From Zymoseptoria tritici IPO323 (Eukaryota > Ascomycota > Dothideomycetes > Mycosphaerellales > Mycosphaerellaceae), in the NCBI RefSeq assembly GCF_000219625.1, contig NC_018218.1, positions 3,348,001-3,412,000 of the forward strand: 64,000 bases of DNA. The letters are read 5' to 3'. Positions 53,250 to 61,858 of this stretch are shown piece after piece (positions within the stretch are counted from its first letter, which is position 1; every line of letters begins with the position of its first letter). Made by a program: the position numbers and the translations under genes. Below the pieces are notes generated by a model, which was given only the letters and a program-made list of their open reading frames with translations, did not search any database and was not told where the DNA came from.

Positions 53250-54316
53250 TTACAGGAAAGCGACGAGAGCACCGGCGAGGAGCATTGGCGCAGCGGTGAT
53301 CATGGCGGCGGCACCCTGAGAGGAGGAAGAAGTGGAAGAAGCACCAGCACCACCGGCACCACCGGAAGAGGACTCGGATGGCTCGCTATTCATCTCGGTG
53401 GTCATGGAGCCAGACTCGCCAGCTCCGGACGACTCGGTGGCAGAGCCCATCGCACCGCTGTCGGTGGCAGACATCATGGCGCCGCTCTCAGTGCCAGTCA
53501 TCATGCTCATGTCGCCAGACTCGGTAGCAGAACTACCGTTGCCAGCAGCACCACCGCCAATGATTCCTCCAGCTGTGATTGGAGTCAGTCTTTGTGAAAT
53601 TGCTAGAGTTGATGAATCGGGACTGCTTACCACCGCCATCGGTGATGGTCGAGGTGATGGCCGAGCCATCAGAGGTGTAGGTAGTGACCTGAGCGCTGCC
53701 ACCAGTGCCGCTGATGGTCGAGGTGATGGTCGATCCGTCAGAGGTGTAGGTAGTGACTTGAGCACCAGCCGCGCCGGACGCGCCAGATGATCCAGAGGCA
53801 GTAGCAGCAGCAGATGATTCGGAACCAGATTGGCTACCACCAGCTCCACCGAGAGCGCCTACAATGGACGATCAGTCGTATTCCGTTGCGACCTCACACA
53901 GTACTACTCACTGGCACAGTACTGGACACCGTAAGCGATAACGCTCTGGGCGTCACCAGCATTGCCGCAGGCCTCCTGAGCGCAGTCACGGATTCCGAGA
54001 CCGAAGCGCTCCTGTCGGCAGTAGCATTGGATGTCACCGACAGCGCAGCCGAAGGTGGGCGCGAGCTCGAGCATGTTGGGAATGCATACTGCTTGCTGTT
54101 GAGGAGAATATGATCAGTTCGTGTCATTGGTGTGTTGTACGTGAGAGGAGACGAAACATGTCGCGACGCCCGTTTCGCAGCAGGAGCGACGAAACGGCGA
54201 GACAGCAGGCGCGGTCATTGAGGGATTGAATGACTTACACCGCAAGCGGGGAGGTCGGTGAGGGTCTGGGCAGAGGCCAGGGCGGCAACGGCGGCGACGA
54301 CAGCGAAGGACTTCAT
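53250..54316 (-). CDS. CFEM-domain, probably GPI-anchored secreted protein
   Basis: Minus-strand exons 54239-54316, 53912-54095, 53631-53858 and 53250-53572 give 270 aa. A signal peptide (MKSFAVVAAVAALASA, about 16 aa) precedes the CFEM domain: LPACGQAVCIPNMLELAPTF, GCAVGDIQCYC, RDCAQEACG and YGVQYCA, with the full set of eight cysteines. The mature middle part has two tandem copies of QVTTYTSDGS, followed by a Ser/Thr/Gly-rich stalk and a hydrophobic C-terminal tail (ITAAPMLLAGALVAFL) typical of GPI attachment. CFEM proteins sit at the fungal surface; some bind haem, and others act in adhesion or host interaction. The role here is not shown. Introns are 143, 53 and 58 nt, all GT-AG; exon 2 begins at the inner CAG, which restores the Cys spacing. 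Confidence 0.85.
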
Positions 54317-57253
54317 GTTGACGAGGAGTGATATGAGTGAGAGAAATCGGTGGTGGGAGAAGTGATGTTGTCGATGAGGGAAGGGAGGGCAACAAGAGGG
54401 AGAATTGGTAGCAGCCCAGCCCTTTTGATGATTGTGGCAGAGAGACGAGAGTCCTAGACTCCTCCTGCCAATCTTGCAGTTGCGCCCAAAGTTCCTGCCA
54501 TCCGCCATCCAGGACCGGTGGGACTCCTAGCGCGTATCTGCCGCTGCACTGCACTCAGGGGGAACCGTGCAGTGTGGCTGAACAGCGAATCATTGGCGTC
54601 ACTCGTCCGTCGCTCCCACTTTTGGGCCTGGAACATCACATCTCTCACTGGACCGGCACACTTGTTCAACCATGTCGTCAGTCGTCACTGCTGCAAGAGC
54701 TGCTGGCATGCTCAACAATCTTGAATTCTTGTTCATCTGCATGGTTGATGCGTTGATGCTACCTTCCTTGTTGTTGGTATCCAAGTTGTTCGCCCTCCTT
54801 GCTTCGCAGACTTCCGCGGAACCACGTTTCAAATACCCGGAGCTGCGTGTTGGCAGACTGTGCCACCGCAAACGCAGCGCACGCGCAAAGACCACGAGAG
54901 CGATCTCGCGGGCAAGACTACTGCAGGACTAGAGTATTGTCACAAAGAAAGCATCCTACAGATCCATGATCCCAGAATCCCAGCCACATCTGCTTTCCTC
55001 TCGCTTAAACGAGCAATCAACCCGGGAAGCGCTGGCAGGGCTATAGCGTTGCCGTGTGGACGGTACTCAATTTCTGGCCCGCCTCGGCCGCGGACTATTG
55101 GACAAAGTCGTGAACCGATTCACATGGCGTTAAAAATCGTGTTCTCTCCCGCGCCGTGCCTCGAAAGCATTCGGTTTTAAAGAGATCAGCCGGCAGCGCA
55201 CGACAGAATGGTGCGGCTACTTCTGCGCGACACAATTACCCTTGTGGATGTGGAGTTTGTTGTGCTCTCGCAGGCTCTGGCTCTCCGCTAACGCGCAGCG
55301 GTGTACGCTGTCACAGCACTTGTATAGTGTTTGTTTATCAACCAGAGTTGCTGGGTCGACCCGATTTTGTTCCGACCATTGGGCTGTTGGCTCTGATCGG
55401 CCAATGCAGATCAACGCACTTCTTTCCACCGACCAAGAAAGAAGCAAAAGCAATTCCGTCCCACCCCCCGGCACGGCTTTTGCTCCTCTCGGTCATGCAC
55501 AGTGGGTCTCAATATTCAGTGAAGATCGACACCCCCAAAAACCTCACCTGGTCTATAACATCTCTGGTGTGTGTTCGTTTTCTACGGCAGAAGCTGGAGT
55601 ACGAAGCGTCTAACTTTCAACTGTTAGCTCGGTGCAGTTTTCGTAGCGATCCGACTGCTCGTTGTTGCGTTATGTCGATGCCGAATCCTGGGTTTCCGTG
55701 CGGTCGCTAGCGCGGGTTTCACTGAATATTGAGACCTACTGTGATGGTCAAAAACGTCGTATGGAAGCGGGTTGCAGTTTCCGCGCATGTCCACTGGATC
55801 GCGCCGTATTGTTTACGCGATGCAAGTTCGCGATGAAACATGGCAAAGCGTATAACATAACAGAACTTATACAGCAATGTTCGCATCGAAAGGAGATGAA
55901 GGATTCCATTCAGGACAAGGAATGCGGAGAACGATGTGAACTCAGAAGGAGCTTATCCGGTCAACGCTGCCGTTGATCCTCCATCGTCGGCGATTGCGGA
56001 AGCAGACATTTGGAAGATGACCATTGTAGATTCTGCCCGTGCTCTGTCTGCGACTCTCTGCTACATCATAACATCTGCAACTTCGAGCATGTACGTCGAA
56101 CGGGCGTTTCTCTTCTCATCACTCCCATCCATACATACACCAGCTTCATCGCACCCAGATCTCCCAATAGGACAGACACTGCCCACTGCCTGCTTTGATC
56201 GTGCCAAGTAACCTCATCAAACGCAGCCTCCAATCCGCGTTCCGCATGAATGGGACCTGCATCATCGGTCCCACGCTACCATGGTCCCTGAGCGAGGTGA
56301 AAGTCAAGCACAAAACTCAAAGCATGCGCCACACTTTACGCGATCATCCTGAGCAGCGAGAATCGAGGGCACGATCGTTTGCTTCATTTGGTCCAATTTG
56401 ACTGATCGACAGTGGTGACTACTGATCTCTTGGAACCAGTTGGAACCAGTCGTTTCGTCCAACGATAATGTCTTGCTTGAACAACTTGCTTGAACGGTGG
56501 TGACGACGGTGAGCGCGCGCGAGCAGCTAGCCAGGGAACAGCGTGATCAGACCAGGTTCTAGACCTCGTGGTTTGCGTTTCATCGTCACTTGTGCTTCAT
56601 CCCGGTCCTTGTACGTTCGTTCGTCAGTGACCTAAGTACTCCTGCAGAGCAAGTATTTCATTCATATCATCGCACGCACAGTATTACCTCGGCGATATTT
56701 ATGAATGCGAGGAGACTTGATGAGGCATATCTCTTGACTCGCTTAAGCTTTACGATGCGACTTCCAAAAAGGGACGATGCCCGACGATGCAAGAGAGATG
56801 ATCTCGACCCTCCGACCCTCCCGGCGACACGGGATACAAATATGCTGGTCAGTCCCATTGTTTGACTGGATGGGCCAAAAAAGAAAATGTAAAAACATAC
56901 AACACTACGGATTCCCCAATTGTCACCAACTTGAGTACTAGTGTAGCGATTAGATGGTTATCAATGGCTGATCGGACGGGAAGCCGATTTTTCATCTATC
57001 TGTGGTCGTATGTACTCAAACATGACGAGAAGCCCATTATAAATCTCAAGCCTGGGTAGGGCAGTCTGTCGTTTGGGGCCTTTTGCGGAGGCGAGATCTT
57101 GCTCATGCACTCAACTCACCTATTACTTGGTCCTGAGACATCTTCTCCTTCTCCGCGACAACATCGCCAAAGTCAAGCACCTTTCTTGCACGCACCATCG
57201 ATAAATGCTGTACCCTTGGCGATTACCATGGACGAGATCAACAGGGGCAATAC
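54317..57253. other. Gene-free stretch, 2.9 kb
   Basis: No frame has a domain, signal peptide or credible splice structure, and no RNA gene is visible. Composition falls gradually towards AT compared with the left of the window, marking entry into the repeat-flanked compartment. Confidence 0.4.
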
Positions 57254-57554
57254 TCACGCTGCAGACACACCCTTGTCCTCCTGCAAGCGCTTTTCCGGTT
57301 CAAAGGACTTGCAGCTTTGACGCTTTGTGATGGTAGGTTGGTGAGTGGGCGATGTGGGAGACCTACGATAGGGCTGGACGCAGCGCTTGACGAGAATTTT
57401 CCCGGGGGCGTCCTCGGCCACGTCCTGAGGCGGCACTGTTGGGTTGGGGATTAGTCCACTCGGTCTCGAGTAATACGTCAATCGGGATGTATCGTGACAT
57501 ACGGGCGAAGGTGGAGCTGACGAACAGCAGAGCGAGGAGCTTGAAGGCTTGCAT
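57254..57554 (-). CDS. Candidate small secreted protein
   Basis: Minus-strand exons 57503-57554 and 57254-57435 give 77 aa. The first exon is a near-ideal signal peptide (MQAFKLLALLFVSSTFA). Splicing (67 nt, GTATGT...AACAG, branch ACTAATC) yields LPPQDVAEDAPGKILVKRCV and on. Two KR sites (LVKR, ITKR) resemble Kex2 processing sites, and two cysteines are present. A GTGAGT donor overlaps the TGA stop; using it, with acceptor TACAG near 57192, would replace the end with a Cys/Arg-rich tail, so the 3' structure is uncertain. It stands head to head with another small secreted protein gene at 58876. The function is unknown; size, signal peptide and repeat-rich setting are effector-like. Confidence 0.5.
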
Positions 57555-58076
57555 TGTGGCAATTTTTCTTGGTGTTGCCGTGTTGGTGTCGTGGCAAGAT
57601 TGTGGTGTCTGCCTAGAGCGGGTTTGGTGCAGATGGTTGAAGAAGAAGTCAGCCGGAGGTGGGCGATGCGAGCCCTTATTGTATTACACCCGACGCTTCC
57701 GCACAGACTTGACGAGGTTACGATGCTGGAGAGGACGTCACGCACCGAATCGTCGCAGTGCCAGCGCTCCAAAGTCCACACACGGTCCTCGAATTTGTCT
57801 CGTTAAGCTTATGGCAGGTACATGCCAGGTCGAGCCTTGTACGAACGGAGAACCGAAATGGGATAGCGGAGCAGATAGCCAGGTAATGCTAGCTGTAGTG
57901 AGTCGAAGAGAGAGTGTGGTCCAATTTTTGCACCTTGAGCGTGACGTTTTTCGCCATGGTGATCGCAGGATCCCCTAGGATGGGAATTGTCAATACTTGT
58001 CTCAACATCGTATCGAGGGATTCGTCGAGATGAAGCGCAACTTCTGCATAATAGGAGCACGGCACGATTGCGAGAC

Positions 58077-58231
58077 TACAACACCTATCCTGCATACAGG
58101 AAGTAGTGTCCGCCCCATGCAGCGTACCCGGGTCAATATGCGCTCGAGAAATTGTCGATACCTGCCCAAAGAGGGCTCCGATTGAGTTTTCCACCGTAAG
58201 CGCCATTCCTGTATGCAGGATAGGTGTTGTA
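58077..58231. repeat. Perfect 26-bp inverted repeat with 103-bp loop
   Basis: Arm 1 is 58077-58102 (tacaacacctatcctgcata and six more bases) and arm 2, 58206-58231, is its exact reverse complement. Pairing stops at both outer and inner ends. The intervening 103 bp is not itself symmetrical. Confidence 0.9.
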
Positions 58232-58284
58232 CTGTACGTCGATGGCCGACTGTTGTGATCTGGAGCTCCTCCCGATGAGAGTAA

Positions 58285-58708
58285 CGAATCCTTGCGAAAG
58301 AAGGAGGCGGACGTTGTCGTTGACGTAAGTCGCCATGGGTCGCCCTTCCAGAGCCGGGTGACAGAGCACGCGGAGGTTGTAATTGACGTCGTTGGGCCAC
58401 CATGTGCCGATGAAAACAACGAATGCTTGTATCGGGAGGGGTGGAACGTTGTCTTTGACGTAGAAGGTTCCGAAGATAGTAAGGAATCCTTGCGCAGGAA
58501 GGAGGTGGAGGCTTGTCGCCGACGTAAGTTGCCATGGGTCGCCCTTCGGAAGCCGGGGGACAAGGCACGCGGAGGTTTCGATCGACGTCGTTGTTCTTCG
58601 AATACTTGTGTCGGAAGGAGGCGGAGGTTTGTCTATGACGTAGAAGTTTCCTGAATAGTAACAAATGCTTGTGCAGGAAGGACGCGGAGTTTTGTCGTTG
58701 ACGTAGAG
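58285..58708. repeat. Higher-order tandem repeat with TGACGT motifs
   Basis: A unit A of about 45 bp (gaatccttgcg..aggaaggaggcgga..ttgacgta) occurs at about 58285, 58421, 58483, 58600 and 58664. A unit B of about 65 bp (cgccatgggtcgccctt..gcacgcggaggtt..gacgtcgttg) occurs at 58330-58395 and 58531-58592. The order A-B-A / A-B-A / A shows roughly 2.3 copies of a 180-200-bp composite. TGACGT is exact at 58321, 58384, 58456, 58635 and 58699, with near matches at 58520 and 58582. Confidence 0.75.
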
Positions 58709-58875
58709 CGTCGGCAAGGCTTCGCTACACTCCAGTCTCCGATGAGCGTTGAGGTATGGTCCCGTCTGTATATGAAGAGCACACCATTCTCTTCCATCAG
58801 TCTTTCCTCCAACAACAGACAATCTCCAAACACATCTACCACTTGCGGAGACCACGGACCAAGGAACGAACAACC

Positions 58876-59292
58876 ATGCAACTCTTTTACCTCTCTGCCC
58901 TTCTCGCCCTGATGGCTCCTACAGTCCTCGGTCAAGATGATAAACCATGGGTTGGTCTTCCATTTCCTATGCCCACCACGAACGCCCTCTGTATCGATCG
59001 AACTGACAATCTCCGTCTTCTGCTCCAGACTTGCTTCTTCAACCCGGAGGCCAACCCACCAGCTCCAGATGGCATCTGCTTCAGCGGTGTAGGCGAAGCA
59101 CAGAAATGCGGCCCAGGGGTAGGTTCTTGCATCCCCCACCCCGGGATCCCTCACGATCGAAGCGCGGCCAATACTGACATCACGTAGAGCCAAGCCTGCC
59201 CCAGCAAGGACCACACTTGTCTGGCGGATTTTTCATCGGGAAGAGGGTATGCCAACTGCCAATGGGTTCCACCGCAGAACCCACCGGCTTGA
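58876..59292 (+). CDS. Small secreted cysteine-rich protein
   Basis: Exons 58876-59118 and 59188-59292 give 115 aa. The signal peptide is MQLFYLSALLALMAPTVLG. The mature part carries seven cysteines, in ALCIDRT, LQTCFFNPE, DGICFSG, QKCGPG, QACPSKDHTC and YANCQW. The intron (69 nt, GTAGGT...CACGTAG, branch ACTGACAT) is supported because splicing restores the Cys-rich sequence CGPGSQACPSKDHTCLADFS and a sensible end at VPPQNPPA, whereas reading through gives a cysteine-poor tail. The leader is CT/CA-rich, as in fungal genes. It lies about 150 bp from the RIP island and is divergent from the gene at 57254-57554. I recognise no family; it is a candidate apoplastic effector-like protein by form only. 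Confidence 0.65.
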
Positions 59293-59439
59293 GCTTGTTC
59301 TCGAGTTCAGTACCGAAGTCAAGGATGATTGGAAGTCTCGGTGAGAACGGAGTGGTGGAATGCGAGTGCGCAAGAATGTTTTGGTCATCAATATCGGTCA
59401 TTACGATGGTGTACCATACGTGAGTTACTGCCACTACCT

Positions 59440-61858
59440 CTTAATTAGTGATTTGATGGTTACGTGCATGGCTTAAGTGACTTCACTCCCTTAATAGACG
59501 CTCCTATTGTCGCTGTATATTACCACCTATTGTTAGCTAGCTACTAAGATTACGCTAAGAGCTAACAATTAGATATAAGTGCGTATAATACTAATAAGGG
59601 CGTTTAGTAGGTTTAAATATCCCCTTCCGCGGTCGTTTCTCTCTCTCTCGAACATTAACATTACTACTACTACTACTAATCTCTGCCGCTCTCGCTCTCG
59701 CTTACTATAGCCTTTACTACTTAGAACATACTATAAGGCGAAGCTATTAAGAAAGCTAGACTCGAAGCGTAGGGCTTACCGCTCGAGCGCGAAGATATAC
59801 TAATATAAGATATTAATAATGCTCTAACTCTAACACCGCCGCTATCTCCTTCGACTCTACCTAAAGAACTCCGAGCCTACCGTATACCGACTATAATAGA
59901 TTAATTCGCTCCGTAGTATATTAGCGTCTCTACTTAGAACGAAGCTATTACTAAAGTATAGTCGGCAGATGCTACTATACGGAAGAGCGGAAAGTAGACT
60001 CTTAACCGCTATAATTATATAGGTCGAGTATAGGAGACGGACGAAGGTAAGTTTAATCTAGGAGATCTCGGTATATCCTAGTACGATCTTAGCTAATTAT
60101 CCCGTTTTAGGATTACCGGCGTTTACCGAGTATAGACTCTATAAGTAAGTAGGCTACGTATATCGCGTATATAAGGACATTATAACGTATAAGACGACTT
60201 ACGGATATTACTTTAGCCGTAGTAAGGCTAACTACGGTGCTAGTAAGCTAGTTAATAAGGGAGTAGAGCCTACTATCGAGGATGCTACTAGCGGAGGAAT
60301 AATAGTAGATATAGAGGTAAAGATAGTAGCAATAGAGGATAATATTAAGCTATTAACTAATATAAATTTAGAGCTAGCGAGCAAGGGTAAGGTACTACTA
60401 AGTAAGATCGAACTCCTTAAAGCTAGCTATAGCGCTAAGATTAAGGGACTTGCGAGTAAGATTAAACTCCTTAAAGATTAGTAGTTAGATTTAGTAGCGA
60501 GCTATAAGCTAAACTAAGAGGACTTAGTCGTAGCGAGAGATACGTTAGAGGAGAAAGATGCTACGATTAAGTAGCGTTTAGCGAAGTTAGAGGGCAAATA
60601 GGTAAGAAACGTACTAAGATGTAGTAAGAGTCGCTCTCGAGCTACTAAATAATACCTAAGTTTCCTCTATATATGCTTCTATTATGTCTGCTTCCTTTAT
60701 ATATGCTGCCCTTACCGTATACTATACTAAGAAACGCTATAAGATAATACTAAGATTCGCTCTTAGCCCTCTTCTACGTTAGAATCCTCTTCCGACCGCT
60801 CCGCCGTAGACTATTACTCTACTCTATAGACCCCTTAAGGACTAGCTTATTAACGACTAGCTTATTAACGACTAGCTTATTAACGACTAGCTTATTAACG
60901 ACTAGCTTATTAACGACTAGCTTATTAACGACTAGCTTATCGACGACCGGCTCTACCTTAAAGCCCTTCTACTCCTATTTAAGAGGGATCTCCGGTAATT
61001 TAGAGCGTTCTTATAATAGCGTAAGGTTTAGAGCATATAATAGCTTACGTACACGCGATAGCTTACGTACCTTCTTTATCGATAGTGCCTTCGCTATTAT
61101 ATTAGCTACTCCGGAGGACGTTAAAGATGCTATAGTCTTAACTAGCGTATGTACTAGTAGCTCTGTAGAGCTAGACTCGGCCGCCTTCTCCTTAGCCCTT
61201 CTTACGGCTGCTGCTCTAGCCTTAATAATTATATCCTATAAGCTAGAATCGGAGTTAACGTTGTCGCCGATAACAATTATAGAGTTGTTAAGTCTTACTA
61301 GTAAGGACGGCTAGAGCTCCGAGCTAGTAGTACGTTTGCTAGGCCTCGAGGTACCGGTAGTAGGCTCTTCGACAGGCTTAGGCTTAAGGGACCTAGTAAG
61401 GGCTAATTTAAGAGCGAGATTAGGGCTAAGAGACGTGTCGTTACTACCGAGAGCGGCAAATGCCTCGATCTCCTACTATAGCTAGTTCTCGTCCGATAGC
61501 TTAGGCTTAGCCGGTTACTTAGCCGCCTTACCCTTAGAGGTAAGATCTACGGTAAGAGCAGCGCTAGCGTTAGTCGTAGCGGCGAGCTCGTTAATAAATT
61601 TACCGCCGCTCTACTCCTTCTTCTTTATCTCTCGTAGTAGCTTAAACGGCGGTATAGGCTTCTTCGTAACAGATAATCTAATACGCTGCTCTAGCCGGTG
61701 CTTAGATTTATTACCGACGAAGCCTCTATAGATATTAAACTAGCTAAGCTCGTTAATAAGTAGCGTAACGTATATACTAGCCTTAACGAGCCTAACCGTA
61801 ATGTTAGGGAGGAAGGGCGCTAGCTACCGAAGGATGCTTAGCGATATAGTGCTATTAT
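59440..61858. repeat. RIP-mutated repeat island (decayed mobile element or elements)
   Basis: From about 59.45 kb the composition changes abruptly: TpA-rich, CpA and TpG very rare, CpG still frequent, and every frame broken by TAA/TAG. This is the expected result of repeat-induced point mutation, which changes CpA to TpA. Protein-like relics remain: a plus-strand coiled-coil-type stretch at about 60290-60600 (KIELLKASYSAKIKGLASKI) with several TAG/TAA codons where Gln would fit, and a minus-strand stretch at about 61270-61630 (NELAATTNASAALTVDLTSK). The parent element cannot be identified. Microsatellites (ctctct, actact) occur near 59640-59700. Confidence 0.75.
60839..60950 (+). repeat. 15-bp tandem repeat, about seven copies
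   Basis: The unit actagcttattaacg starts at 60841, 60856, 60871, 60886, 60901, 60916 and 60931, almost without mismatch, inside the RIP island. The period equals five codons. The final copy drifts to cgacg. Confidence 0.95.

Larger units (their letters stand above)
57555..58875. promoter_or_regulatory. Shared intergenic region of two divergent small secreted protein genes
   Basis: 1.32 kb between the two start codons. It contains a perfect 26-bp inverted repeat (58077-58102 and 58206-58231) and a higher-order tandem array at 58285-58708 with repeated TGACGT (CREB/ATF-type) sites. Minus-strand frames across the array are repeat-driven and have no domain. A regulatory role is inferred from position only. 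Confidence 0.4.

Noticed and set aside
54860..56401. Several frames of 90-184 codons in the 2.9-kb gap
   Set aside because: No consistent codon bias, domain or signal peptide; Cys/Ser-rich compositions typical of random frames.
57889..58873. Three overlapping minus-strand frames of 220-246 codons near the tandem array
   Set aside because: They owe their openness to the repeats, use all three frames with the same repeated peptides, and lack domains or signal peptides.
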